Assembly (NCBI GenBank): GCA_032158295.1
Contig: CM063258.1
Location: 1,508,001-1,572,000 of the forward strand
Direction of reading: 5' to 3'
Length of the DNA: 64,000 bases
DNA from: Pycnopodia helianthoides
Lineage: Eukaryota > Echinodermata > Asteroidea > Forcipulatida > Asteriidae
In this document: in pieces, positions 11,901 through 20,947 of the stretch
Layout of the letters: each line of letters starts with the position of its first letter
Position numbering within the stretch: the stretch's first letter is position 1
Position numbers and translations under genes: made by a program
The notes under the pieces: generated by a model
The model's database searches: none
Told to the model about the DNA's origin: nothing
Seen by the model: the letters and a program-made list of their open reading frames with translations, nothing else

Positions 11901-12789
11901 GGTGTCTAGGGCCTACAAAACACTGGTGTCCATGGCCTACAGAACACTGGTGCCTAGGGCCTACAAAACACTGGTGTCTAAGGCCTACAGAACACTGGTG
12001 TCTAGGGCCTACAGAACACTGGTGTCTAGGGCCTACAGAACACTGGTGTCTATGTCCTACAGAACACTGGTGTCTAGGGCCTACAGACCACTGGTGTCTA
12101 GGGCCTACAAAACACTGGTGTCTAGGGCCTACAGAACACTGGTGCCTAGGGCCTACAAAACACTGGTGCTTAGGGCCTACAGAGCACTTGTGCAAAGATT
12201 TTGCAACATGCACTCTACAATTCCAACAGCTTTATTCCTCGTGACTGCATCTCTTTAAAACTCCTTGCCCGGTGCACGTTTCCCTCCATCCTACAATCTA
12301 GACTGTTTTAAGAGGAATATCAATTCCTACCTTCAGCTCTCCTAGGTTATTTTCGTTGTAAATATTTTCCTTTTTGTAGCCACTTTACCAAGAGTGGCTT
12401 TTAGCCTCGTTTATTTTTATTTTATTTATTTTTTTTTTTGGGGGGGGGGGACCTGCATGAAAAAGATAATGAAAAGAAAAATCTAATCACTGCCCACATG
12501 TGTGTTAAATTATTCATTCAATACTATGTGCACACTGAGTTGTCTTGTTGTATTACTGCAGTTCAACTGGTTTCAACCAAAACACAAACATTGTAACTTG
12601 TATAATCAGACCTTTTTTTCTATATCCACAAGGTCACTAAACAACCTTTAAAGCACATGAGCAACATTGGTAATTGTCAAATACTTGTATCCGCACTTTA
12701 TCTAACCCAACAAAAATGTTTACACCGACTTTATTTCCCTTCTATTTTCTTTTCTATATCCAGCACCTGAAAAGCCACACAGAAGATGA
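2969..12789 (+). CDS. ANKRD45: Ankyrin repeat domain protein 45 (six exons)
   Basis: Exons: 2969-3226, 3959-4091, 4499-4666, 6005-6099, 11409-11550, 12764-12789 (TGA). All introns are GT-AG and the phases join into 273 codons, close to the roughly 270 of vertebrate ANKRD45. Residues about 57-185 carry three to four ankyrin repeats (RTALDMACI, YTALHHAAAWG, LLEKGAD, LIQFGANL). Residues about 190-265 are charged and helical, with VEDVQKVQGRLTKDE, QEWLDNGGEN, FNKQKQVLSEI and EPIVVKM. This order and spacing match the C-terminal helical lid of HSP70 chaperones (VEDEKLQGK..., WLD, KELE, NPI). The first ATG after the stop-rich AT flank was taken as the start. ANKRD45 is reported in vertebrates as a cilium- and spindle-associated protein of unclear biochemistry. 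No ATPase domain is present. The donor of exon 1 (AAG|GTTACT) is weak; the others are strong. Confidence 0.82.
4879..4953. repeat. Small fold-back element in ANKRD45 intron 3
   Basis: ATCATAGAGTGTTAAATTAA is followed after about 25 bases by its imperfect reverse complement (TTTTAACATGCTATGAT). The arms can form a hairpin of about 25 base pairs. Two further GTGTTA/TAACAC phrases follow up to about 5030. Non-coding. Confidence 0.5.
5267..5521. repeat. piggyBac-type MITE (TTAA, 255 bp)
   Basis: It starts TTAACTCGTTGACTGCC and ends GGCAGTCAACGTGTTAA, a 17-base terminal inverted repeat including TTAA on each side. TTAACYCxTTGACTGCC-like ends are typical of piggyBac elements. An inner palindrome CTACGAGTATACTCGTAG lies near 5443. 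No transposase remains. It lies in intron 3 of ANKRD45. Confidence 0.65.
5531..5690 (-). repeat. tRNA-derived SINE type A, reverse orientation
   Basis: Read on the minus strand, a tRNA-like head shows a B box (ACATGTTCAAATCCTGC) and a degraded A box, followed by other sequence. The same unit, including the distal phrase CTCCCTATTTTGTCAATAT, recurs near 56545-56930, and its head recurs near 48860. Intronic in ANKRD45. Confidence 0.5.
6216..6640. repeat. Imperfect inverted repeat in ANKRD45 intron 4
   Basis: GGGGCCAATCAGAATAGTCAA near 6228 is mirrored by TTGACTATTCTGAATGGCC near 6617. Between them, two ACCCACCCACC blocks are followed by similar AT-rich text. This looks like a decayed fold-back element, with boundaries uncertain. 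Confidence 0.35.
6711..7050 (-). repeat. tRNA-derived SINE type B, reverse orientation
   Basis: On the minus strand: a tRNA-like head with a B box (GTGTGGGTTCGAAATCCC), then GACACTTGTGCCCTTGAGCAAGGCAC, and a tail ending CTTGTGAGTTAGGCGATA. Further copies or tails lie at 31225-31325 (+), 34098-34400 (-) and 57465-57577 (+), so it is a real interspersed family. A 27-base piece of this element is repeated at 7150-7176, directly before the 55-bp minisatellite. Confidence 0.65.
7177..8312. repeat. 55-bp minisatellite with AP-1-like sites
   Basis: The unit begins CAAACCAAGCAAGCGACTC. After a 70-base first unit, unit starts fall at 7247, 7302, 7357 and so on to 8292, i.e. nineteen units of exactly 55 bases, plus a truncated last one. 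Thirteen units contain TGACTCA, the AP-1/TRE consensus; most others read TGTCTCA. Between about 7247 and 7630 the two variants alternate, a 110-base higher-order pattern, and later units are nearly all the TGACTCA form. It lies in ANKRD45 intron 4. Non-coding. Confidence 0.92.
8313..8456. repeat. Hairpin followed by one inverted copy of the 55-bp unit
   Basis: AGAAAAGCATGGCTGCTTC at 8322 is mirrored by GAAGCAGCCATGCTTTTCC at 8364, with a loop of about 22 bases. Immediately after it, 8400-8455 carries one unit of the preceding array in reverse orientation (GCTTGCTTAGTTTG, CCCACTATGAGTCACATG). The last direct unit, the hairpin and the inverted unit therefore form one large inverted repeat centred near 8352. 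This suggests the array grew inside the left arm of a fold-back transposon. Confidence 0.75.
9521..9930 (+). repeat. tRNA-Leu-derived SINE (type L), copy 1
   Basis: The head resembles tRNA-Leu(CAA): A box TGGCCGAGCGG, anticodon region GGACTCAAGCTC, a long variable arm and B box GGTTCGAGTCC. The body (CCTTCGGATGGGACGTAAAGC, then CCCGTGTGTTGTGTAATGCAC) is shared with copies at 20021 and 51157. The tail ends in (ATT)n near 9925. The conserved body resembles the central domains shared by metazoan SINE superfamilies; which one is uncertain. It is not a functional tRNA gene. Confidence 0.75.
10468..10710. repeat. Fold-back element, GGGCCCAATTTCATAGAGCTGC family
   Basis: GGGCCCAATTTCATAGAGCTG at the left and its reverse complement at the right end, with a second matching block inside (CAGGATTACCAGCCAAATTT against AAATTTGGTTGGTAATCCTG). 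The two halves are nearly complementary. Partial relatives lie at 15138-15279 and 55619-55819, and a diverged one at 16767-17013. Confidence 0.75.
11705..12195. repeat. 24-bp minisatellite in ANKRD45 intron 5
   Basis: About 20 units of the form CTGGTGTCTAGGGCCTACAGAACA. The period is a multiple of three, so several frames on both strands stay open for 160-210 codons. These frames are by-products of the repeat, with no family similarity, and are not genes. The array starts about 150 bases after the exon 5 donor. Confidence 0.92.
12235..12420 (+). repeat. Probable LINE 3' tail fragment
   Basis: The text around 12240 (cysteine-poor, with SLKLLARC-like and GYF-like phrases ending in a stop) resembles the far C-terminus and 3' UTR of a CR1- or Jockey-type reverse transcriptase ORF, followed by TTTTTATTTTA. 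It is similar in style to 50560-50925. No catalytic domain is present. Tentative. Confidence 0.3.
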
Positions 12790-12813
12790 GGCCATTATTT
12801 CAAAGACTGATGA

Positions 12814-12993
12814 ATAGACCTTTATCTCGCTGCCACCATCTCGGTCATGCTCCCTGTATCCAGCAACAGTAGTGGATGCTAATATTCAGTGTACAAAAAG
12901 GAACCAGACTATTTTTTACCTTCCAGCCTCAGTTTGGTTACATCGAGTTGAATGGGAGAAAATCAAGATGGCCGCACCGTGATAAAGGTTTAT
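12814..12993. repeat. MITE in the 3' UTR of ANKRD45
   Basis: ATAGACCTTTATCTCG at the left and GTGATAAAGGTTTAT at the right form a terminal inverted repeat, with inner CCACCATCT/AGATGGCCG blocks. It starts 25 bases after the ANKRD45 stop codon, so if the transcript runs on to the AATAAA at 13310 the element is part of the 3' UTR. Confidence 0.55.
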
Positions 12994-13089
12994 AGAAAGA
13001 GAAGATCCGAGCAGTTGTTTACTTGTTTATCTTGTACATTATGAAGGAAATATTGAAAGAAAGATGGTAGGTTTTTAAACCAACCATGT

Positions 13090-13445
13090 CAGTGCTTGAA
13101 ATTGACCTAGAGTGCAGGCCTTCGGCCAGTGATTTGCCAGTAATCTCACGGCTTGAGAAGTCCAGTGGTCTCGTGTTTTTCAACTAAATTGTAAAATAAG
13201 TTATGTTCAAATGTAGATTTTTAGTCTGATAAATTTATTTCAAATTTGTGTGGTATCAAAGTATACTTACCCAAAGACAAGTTAGATCAGTTTTCTAAGA
13301 GTGCTTACAAATAAAAACCGTTATATATTAAACTGTGTGGAAAGTTTGTTTCTAATTTTGTTTCCGATCTTGTAAAAATATTTTTGATCCAGTAAAAAAC
13401 TTTTACCTGTAGTCTTGTGGATTTTCCCAAAAAATTCGAGCCCTG
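13090..13445. repeat. hAT-like non-autonomous element, copy 2
   Basis: It begins CAGTGCTTGAAATTGACC and ends AAAAATTCGAGCCCTG, matching the right end of the element at 587-919. It contains an AATAAA at 13310-13315 that could serve as the polyadenylation signal of ANKRD45, about 520 bases after its stop. That use is speculative. Confidence 0.45.
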
Positions 13446-14468
13446 CATCTCTGAGCAATGTGGACTACAGACTGCATAAAATTACACCTCTGTGAATTTA
13501 GTTCGTGGATCTTGCCCATAGCGTGGTCATCTTGTTTTTTCTTCAATTCAAAGCCAATAATCTGAGACACTAAATATGCCTTTCGGTTGTTATTCCAGGT
13601 GAACACTATTTCTTATTTGATAAAAAAATACACCTTAGCTCTGGAATTGTAAAGATCATTTCACCCCTGTGGCTGTTCTACTTACTTACACAATCAACTG
13701 TAATATGTCATTCTGATTCCATCCACTCCTGGGCGCAGTGGAGTCATTAATTATTAGCATGGACTTGGGAATGTTTCCGGCCTTGATATAGGATTTCAGG
13801 TTAGCACTTTTTTAGTGGAAAGAATTGTTGTTGCTAAATTATCTTTTCTTTGTTACTCATCTCCCACGTTTTTTCTTTACGAGGTTGGTAAATTACCGGC
13901 GAGCATCAAAATAAACATGCTATTTGCCCTGTCTTTAGATATTTCCAATTTGGAACGTAACTCTCCAGGCTGTACATTGACACGTTGGGTTGTTGTTTCG
14001 TCTTCAAAATGGTCGTCTTGGGATGGACAATATTTCTTGAGATTTTGATCTCGGGAGTCCTGAGGGAAGAACAGCTGTAATATTTGTTACCATGAAGGTA
14101 GGATGCCAACTTGCGAGTACGAAGAACGGGAGCACATTCCAAAACTTGTACAGCTGTTATTTCTATAGGAAATGTTAAAGGTTGCGTATAATATTGGTAA
14201 GAGTGGAAATAATAATTTTTCACAGTTTTGTACACAACTTACTTGGTGTAAAGATGGTCATGGTGGGAAACGTTCCTTGAAATTTGCTTGTTTTTGAGAA
14301 ATTAGTAAAATATAGTTGGTTTTAATATCCCTAGTCCAAAACTCAATATTTAGAAAACAGTGAAGGCGTAGGATTTCTCGCACTGCTTTGTTGTGACTTA
14401 GATGGCCGATTGAGCTTAAACTTCCACATTTCAAGTATATGTTATAGGTCACATAAGGTGTAGATATC
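13446..14468. other. Intergenic, mostly unrecognised
   Basis: There is no gene here that I can support. From about 14240 to 14465 the text (TTTTTGAGAAATTAGTAAAA, GATGGCCGATTGAGC) looks like a decayed member of the TTAA-flanked element superfamily described at 60896 and 61448. The rest is unassigned. Confidence 0.4.
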
Positions 14469-14604
14469 GGGCTCGATTTCACAAAACACTAAGATTCATC
14501 TGAAGATGAGTTGTCAGTATCTCCATAGTGATTTGTATTGTGACATCACACTTCGCTGAGCATGCAGTTAAGATTGATTTGCCGCTAATTGTGAATCGAC
14601 CCCT
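14469..14604. repeat. Short inverted-repeat element, GGCTCGATTTCACAAA family
   Basis: The left end GGGCTCGATTTCACAAAACAC and the right end GTGAATCGACCCC are inverted. The interior (AAGATTCATCTGAAGATGAG, TTTGTATTGTGACATCACAC) is shared with the copy at 46877-47027. Confidence 0.6.
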
Positions 14605-15137
14605 GCCGGTCTCTGACGGTAATTACCAATAGGCAAGTGATTTGTCAGGGTTTTTCATTTATCTCCCTGCGTCTCCAGATTTTCTTCACTGAGTGGTGAA
14701 ATTGCCAATCACAGAGAGATGAGACACACTCAGCCCAATGTTCAAACCTTCGGATATCTTTAATTGAAATGATGTAGAGTGTCATGTAAGCCAGTAGATT
14801 GTAACATCATGTAAATTAAACTCAAGACCAAGAGGAAACTATTGTCAAATTTTCCGGATTTCTCATTTGTAGACAATCCCACCAGTGTTCTAAGCTATCA
14901 ACTATGTCTAGTATCTAGCCTGCCATGAATTACACTGACTTATAAAAGGTCACTCTTTTTGCGCTAAAGGTAGAGTCATTCCTTGGAGCAATTTTCAAGC
15001 TTGTCACTCCCCAGAGATAGAATGCCAGACTTTTTTCTACCCGGTCTTGATTTTGGCTAATACTATTCAGAGGTTAACGCATGGCGCAAAAATTGCTGTC
15101 CTTTTGGGTATCCCCTGAGATGACCTTATTTTTGTTT

Positions 15138-15279
15138 TTTAAGCAAAACAAAGCAGGATACCAGTCACATATTGTACATGTGACATGCCATTTTGACTGG
15201 TAGCCTTATTCTGGTAAGCATAATTTTGTTGTACTCAGCTACTTTTTGTGCTTAAGCAGCTCTATGAAATTGGGCCCAG
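15138..15279 (+). repeat. Half of a fold-back element
   Basis: It ends GCAGCTCTATGAAATTGGGCCCA, identical to the right end of the element at 10468-10710. The interior (GACATGCCATTTTGACTGG) matches the copy at 55619-55819. The left half is missing or diverged. Confidence 0.55.
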
Positions 15280-15387
15280 CTGGTGGGGTTAGGAAAAAAC
15301 AACAGTATAACGGTGCAACACTGCAGGTCTCGAATTCCATATAGATGCTAAGCACACAAGTTAGTTTAGCCGGTTTAGTTTAACTAA

Positions 15388-15930
15388 CCGTATTATTGAA
15401 CAGTACCAAGATATTAGAATAATAAGCCAGTCAGTTTCAATTAGCATTTAATGAACCAAAAAAATAAACAAATAGGTTAATGAAAAAATTACGAAAGCCC
15501 ATAAGTGCAATCGTTTCTGTTTTTTCAAGCGGTTATTTTTTAGTTCAAAAGCAGTTTAGCTTTGCTTACCGTAATGTTGAACAGTACCAAGATATTAGAA
15601 TAATAAGCCAGTCAGTTACAATTATCACTTAATGAACCAAAAAAATAAACAAATAGGTTAATGACAAAATTACGAAAGCCCATAAGTGCAATCATTTTTG
15701 TTTTTTAAGCGGTTATTTTTTAGTTCAAAAGCAGTTTAGTTTTGCTTACCGTATTATTGAACAGTACCAAGATATTAGAATAATAAGCCAGTCAGTTTCA
15801 ATTATCACCTAATGAACCAAAACAAAAAATAAACAAATAGGTTAATGACAAAATTACGAAAGCCCAAAAGTGCAATCGTTTTTGTTTTTTTAAGCGGTTA
15901 TTTTTTAGTTCAAAAACAGTTATTTTAAGT
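15388..15930. repeat. Three tandem copies of a 180-bp unit
   Basis: CCGTATTATTGAACAGTACC at 15388 recurs at about 15569 and 15749. Each unit continues through AATAAGCCAGTCAGTT, ACAAATAGGTTAATG, AGTGCAATC and AAGCGGTTATTTTTTAG. The copies differ by a few bases. It is a short satellite-like array of unknown origin and non-coding. Confidence 0.85.
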
Positions 15931-16766
15931 TGTATTATTTAAGCAGCTGTTCGTTTTCTGAAAGCCATCATCTTCCGTGGCTGCGGCGGCTTCGGACGCA
16001 CGGAGTCTGGTGCTACTTTAGTTTAGGACTCAATTTAGACGAAATAATTGCTTCACTCGAAGCTAATCAAAGCATCTTAATCAGCAAAACGTAAACTAAA
16101 CCAGAATTTTGCGAGAACTTGCCAAAAATACACAAAGACCTCGTTGATGTTGCATGTTTTATAGAAGGGCAGTTGAGAATCAGGTCAACTTTGAGGTTAC
16201 CAGTGGGTGCACCTGAGATGCCGTCAGAATGGATTCGTGGTAAGCCGAGAAACAGAGCGCCATCTTCTGGATTTGCAAGACACAGAAAGGGTCCAGCAAA
16301 GAAGGCAACAGAAGCTATTATAGAGAAAGACACGCAACGGAAGAGGCCCAAACTTTATGTGGCACTTGGACTCTTATTACAATGAATTTTAAAGACTAGC
16401 TTTAACGAAAATGGCGACCAGTGATCTTTGCTGAAATTCATTAAAAATGTTTTCAAACAATAGAAATTGAGTTCACTGTTCCTTGAACATCTCTTTTGTT
16501 TGGTGCATAACAAATTGGCCTATTGTATTATTATTACTATAATTAAACAGCACATTCCACACATGCATAAAATGATGACCCGCCCTCTATAGGGAAGTGC
16601 AGCCAATCATCAGCCGAACGCCAACGGGTGGTGTACGCCGCGGTCAGTTCCTCAAAACAACGAGTACTTAGAGCAGACTGACAATCATGCTTTCCTTCGG
16701 TCAACTGCGTTCTTAACGCGTCAAAATGTGCGTAACCAAGGCAACATAATTTCATCAAACCACCGT

Positions 16767-17013
16767 GCCCAATTTCTTGGCTCTTACGAAAGAATTGGCG
16801 CTTACGGAAGTCGGGGAATTCCGCGCTTACGTCAAGAGCATTTCACGGGTTTGCAGGGAGTTTCTATGTGCGCGTGCGTAGTCCACGCATGGTCCACACG
16901 TTACTAGGCAATCTTCGCTTACTCAGCTAGCGCAGAAATTCGGCGCTTGCCCCGAAGAACGGTGATCGCAAGCGCATAATTTTGGCGGTAAGCAGAGCCA
17001 TGAAATTAGGCCC
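16767..17013. repeat. Diverged fold-back element upstream of the GPCR
   Basis: TGCCCAATTTCTTGGCTCT at the left and AGAGCCATGAAATTAGGCCC at the right are inverted repeats, related to the GGGCCCAATTTCAT family. The interior contains several GCGCTTACG-like phrases. It ends about 250 bases before the GPCR start codon, so it may contribute to the promoter region. Confidence 0.55.
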
Positions 17014-17021
17014 GTGCAATT

Positions 17022-17268
17022 GACGTAAGTTCCACGATTTACATTGCAAACGGGTAATCTACAACGAACATTTTTTCTTTGGGCGGGAAAATAGAAGACG
17101 TCACCGATTATCTTGCAGTATCTGCAATTATTTAAGAGCATCAACTCATCAGCGTCTTTCACTTTGCAGGAGTGATTCAAGAGATCGACAATTTGATGAA
17201 TATTTAACCCACACTTCTAGCATTGCATCCCGCAAGCAGCAGGCCAGTAAGACGTCCGACGACACACT
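17022..17268 (+). promoter_or_regulatory. Presumed promoter and 5' leader of the GPCR
   Basis: A TATA-like TATTTAAG lies at 17128-17135. CRE-like sequences lie at 17023 (TGACGTAA) and 17097 (GACGTCAC). CTTTGCAG|GAG near 17169 could be a 3' splice site, so a 5' UTR intron is possible. All of this is motif-based inference. Confidence 0.3.
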
Positions 17269-18587
17269 ATGGGAGACCTCAGCTTTCATGTGAACATCAG
17301 CGAGGAACTGGTTGATCCCCAAGATAGCACGACCGTGGCTGGTGGATTCGAGCCCAACCCAGGTTCCCCAAACACCGACTGGATTGTGTTCCAGATTGTT
17401 TTCTACGTCTTTGTGATCATCTTGGGTGTGTTGGGGAACAGTCTCATTCTCCACGTCTACTCAATCAAGTCTGGTAACCGCACCAATAAGACGACAACCT
17501 GTGTCCTGGTCAAGGTACTTGCAGTATCCGACCTATTCGTTTGCCTGTTCCGGTTCAGAAACTTGGCCTTCCTTAACGCTGCCGTGACCCAGGGTACCGT
17601 ATCCCCAGCAATTTTGTACTTTGAGATACCGGACAAAATTGCGATTGCCAATACAGTTATCGTGACTGGGGTCATAGCATTTGACCGGTACGACTGCGTG
17701 TGCCGCCCGCACAGCCGTTTCCTGACCTACAAAAGAACATTGGTGGCAGCGGTGGGATGCGCTGTGCTGTCCGTTTCTGCAAATTTACCTTTAGTTGTGG
17801 AGATTTTTCTTGCATCTAAATTTCGCCCAATGTTCCTCGTTTTTCTCAAAACTTTGTTTCAGGTGATCGCTTTTTTTATTTCGTTTATCCTGATTATTTG
17901 TTGCTACGCTAAAGTGTATTACCGAATCAGGCAACATGTTAAAGTGGGTGTTGGAGTGATGGAGGTGCGGCCACGAGTTACCCCTGGCCCGAACGCGGGG
18001 CGGCGGAACAATGGAGAGCGTATAGCCTCAACACTGACGTCTGCGTATCCCACCAGAGCCACAGATCTGACCGTCTTGAACCTCTCAACAGTGGCGGGTT
18101 CGAGTGCGTCTGATTCCGGAGCTGGCACTTCGCCAGTCATCCGCCCGAATCCAGTTACAGCACACCATGGAGATGGCCATTCGGAGTCACCAACCAGGCC
18201 AGCCAAGCGCTTGAAGCACGCCACCGTAGCCTGGGCCGGTGCCACCGAGGACGGAGACCGGGGACGACGTGCGAATGAGTACAGCGAACCGAGCCGCAAC
18301 GACGGCCATCGACAGGGGCAGTCCCTGCAACGGAAAACAACCCGCATGTTATTCCTAACTAGTGTGGTGTTCATATTAACGTGGCTGCCGCAGGGGTGTA
18401 CGTTGGCACCACGCTATTCGGGGGTGGAGGTGGATACACTGATACGCCCGTGTCTACCGATGCCGTCTTCAACCTCAAGCCCATTCTGTTTATGAACAAC
18501 GTGGTCAATCCTTTCATCTACGGAATTGCAAATCGTCGTTTTCGAAAAGACTGCATAGACGTCCTACGAAAAATATTCCATTGCTAA
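17269..18587 (+). pseudogene. Intronless rhodopsin-class GPCR with a frameshift after TM6
   Basis: The reading frame from 17269 gives an N-glycosylation site (NIS, residue 9), TM1 with GN (about 38-62), TM2 with LAVSD (about 77-95), TM3 ending in DRY (139-141), TM4, TM5, a loop of about 140 residues rich in Ser, Gly and Arg, and TM6 with TWLP (about 371-374). At the G-run 18393-18396 the frame breaks. TM7 (NPFIYG) and a short tail ending KIFHC continue in another frame to the stop at 18585-18587. One extra G would rejoin them into about 438 residues. The usual cysteine at the top of TM3 (position 3.25) is absent, and the second extracellular loop is very short with no cysteine, so the standard disulfide is missing. 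Intronless lineage-expanded receptors are common in echinoderms; the ligand is unknown. The break may be a sequencing error, in which case this is a working gene. Confidence 0.8.
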
Positions 18588-19205
18588 AAAGTGAACACAT
18601 TTTGCCTGCTGAGAGGCTCGACCGAAGTCGAGTTTTGACTTTAATCGGGTGGCGAGGGGGACGAGCGTGTAGTGGTGGTGAGGGAGGGGCGTGTCCCGCC
18701 CCGTTTCACCTTCATGCATCTCAGTGTGGCTGCAATTTTGTTTTTCTCATCGCGATTAAATTTCCAAGTAACTGCAAACCCTTTGGCTGGCAATATTCCC
18801 AAGAATAAGTATTAATTTTAAAGTATTTCTACAAACTATACGTATCAAGTCGCATGGCACGAGTTCCACCGTAAAATATATATTTTATTATGTTTTTCTC
18901 TAAACGAATTTTGACTGACGATGCTGTTTCAGAACGTACACAAACTTTCGCATGATGACACGGAAAATGTACAAAACGCATGTAACATGCACAAAACGTG
19001 TTTGAACATGGCCGGTGGACGGGTAAGATAATGACCAGCTCCTGACAATAATTCGTTTTAAGTTTTTAATTAACTATACCACTTATTGGCGTGGTCTAAT
19101 TGTATTGAAAGCTTAAAACATTCCCGAATCTACAAAGCATAGCTATTTGAAATCTAAATCTAAATTTTATATTCAAATCGGCCCAAAATCAGACCTGTGG
19201 CGTCT
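18588..19205. other. 3' flank of the GPCR, nothing recognised
   Basis: It contains G-rich text to about 18700 and then AT-rich sequence. There is no canonical AATAAA close to the stop, no gene and no clear repeat. Confidence 0.35.
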
Positions 19206-19931
19206 TTAAGGCAATGTATACTTTTGGTAGTTGTCAAAGACCAGTATCCTCACTTTGTGTATCCAAACATATGCAAAGAATTACAAACCTGTAAAAATTT
19301 GGGCTCAACTGGTCATCGAAGTTGCAATTAAAAAACAATGAAAGAAAAACATACCCTTGTTGCATAGAATTGATGTGCTTTCAAATGCCTGAGAATCTCA
19401 GATTCAAATATTTTAGAGAGAAATTACCTCTTTCTCAAAAAATACATTACTTCAGAGGGAATCGTTTCTCACAATGTGTTACACTATCAGCAGCTCTCAG
19501 GTGCTCCTTGCCAAGTCGGTTTTTATGGTAATATATTTTTTGAGTAATTACCAAAAATAACCGCTGCCTTAATTACTCAAAATAATTATTAGCATAAAAC
19601 CTTACTTGGTAACGAGTAATGGGGAGAGGTTGACAGTATAAAACATTGTGAGAAACGGCTCCCTCTGAAGTGACATAGTTTTCGAGAAAGAAGTAATTTT
19701 CCACGAATTTGATTTCGAGACCTCAGAATTAGATTTTGAGGTCTCGAAATCAACCATCTGAAAGCACACAACTTCATGTGACAAGGGTGTTTTTTCTTTC
19801 ATAGTTATCTCGCAACTTCGATGACCAATTGAGCTCAAGTTTTTACAGGTTTGTTATTTTATCCGTATGTTGAGATACACCAAGTGAGAAGACTGGTCTT
19901 TGACAATTACCAATAGTGTCCAGTGTCTTAA
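19206..19931. repeat. Two TTAA-type MITEs in inverted orientation
   Basis: Copy 1 (19206-19572) begins TTAAGGCAATGTATAC and ends CCGCTGCCTTAA. Copy 2 runs in reverse from the shared TTAA at 19569 to GTGTCCAGTGTCTTAA at 19928-19931 and lacks its outer left terminus. Shared interior phrases are AAACCTGTAAAAA, CATCGAAGTTGC, TTTCTCACAATG and ACCTCTTTCTC. The two arms could form a hairpin with stems of more than 300 bases. Copy 2 also has an internal palindrome GATTTCGAGACCTC/GAGGTCTCGAAATC. Confidence 0.8.
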
Positions 19932-20020
19932 AAAAACTTTAAAAAACACCCGTCTTTGCATGCATATTCTTTTCGACTTTTCGTCTCGGCCCAAGGCTGT
20001 CTCTCTTAAGGTACCTATAG

Positions 20021-20425
20021 TGGCGTGTCGTGGCCGAGCAGATAAGAGCACCGGACTCAAGCTCTGGTGTTTATGTTCAGCAGACTGTGGGTTCGAGTCC
20101 CGGTCGTGACACTTGTGTCCTTAAGCAAGACACTTAACCATTATTGATGCGTCCTTCGGATGGGACGTTAAGCCGTAGGTCCCGTGTGTTGTGTAATGCA
20201 CGTAAAATAACCCGGTGCACTTATCGCAAAAGAAGGGGTTCGCCCGGTCGATGTTCCTGGTTTGATTGGCAGCATATTGCGCAACAGCACCTTGTAAACC
20301 ATTACATGGTGCTATGTAAAGGAATAGGTCTAATACTTCAAAACGTAGCTCCACAATACCTTGCAGGAAAATACTGAATGTTGAAGCGCCTTGAGCGTCA
20401 CTGAGTGACGGATATGAGCGCTATA
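20021..20425 (+). repeat. tRNA-Leu-derived SINE (type L), copy 2
   Basis: It is nearly identical to the copy at 9521 through the A box (TGGCCGAGCAG), anticodon region, B box (GGTTCGAGTCC) and body. The tail differs (GAGCGCTATAATAAGAAGCC). The high similarity suggests recent activity. Confidence 0.75.
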
Positions 20426-20640
20426 ATAAGAAGCCATTGTAATTACCGTATAATAATAATTATAACAATAATGACAATAATACTGGAGTCATATCTAGTT
20501 TACGTATAATCAGGGACTCAAGGCGCTTGAGGAAGGAGAAACCTTCCAGAAAGTTTTTAGTGATTTTTGAATCATAAGACGGAGTATCATAATACAATGG
20601 TTTACAAGAATGCGGTGCGTTCAAGGAAATTGCATTTTGA

Positions 20641-20947
20641 TTAAAGGTACACGTTGCCTTGGATCGGGCGAGTTGGTTTTAAAAAGCGTTTGTAACCGAT
20701 TGTTATAAAATGCATAATGGTTAGAAAGATGTTTTAATAGTAGAATACAAATGATCCACACAAATATGCCTCGAAATTTTTGACTCCACAAACTGGCCGA
20801 CCGTGTTAGTTCACATTGTAAAAGGAAAACCACGCAATTTCGAGGCATTTTTGTGGTATCATTGTATTCTACTTTTAAAACATCTTTCTAACCATAACAA
20901 ACGGTTACAAACGCTTTTTATAGATCCAAAGCAACGTGTACCTTTAA
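20641..20947. repeat. TTAA-flanked fold-back element (307 bp)
   Basis: It begins TTAAAGGTACACGTTGCCTT and ends CAACGTGTACCTTTAA. The halves match throughout (AGCGTTTGTAACCG against CGGTTACAAACGCT; GAAAGATGTTTTAATAGTAG against CTACTTTTAAAACATCTTTC). Relatives lie at 28578-29045 and 30507-30650. A TTAACCCTCTAGTCCC sequence directly follows and may be the end of yet another TTAA element. Confidence 0.8.

Noticed and set aside
11620..12258. Open frames of 160-212 codons on both strands over the 24-bp array
   Set aside because: The period is a multiple of three, so frames stay open by arithmetic. The products are simple repeats with no start context or family similarity.
16119..16385. Open frames of 88-94 codons on both strands between the 180-bp repeat and the GPCR
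   Set aside because: The plus-strand frame has no ATG near its start, and neither protein resembles anything I know. It could be a missed exon, but splice context was not convincing.
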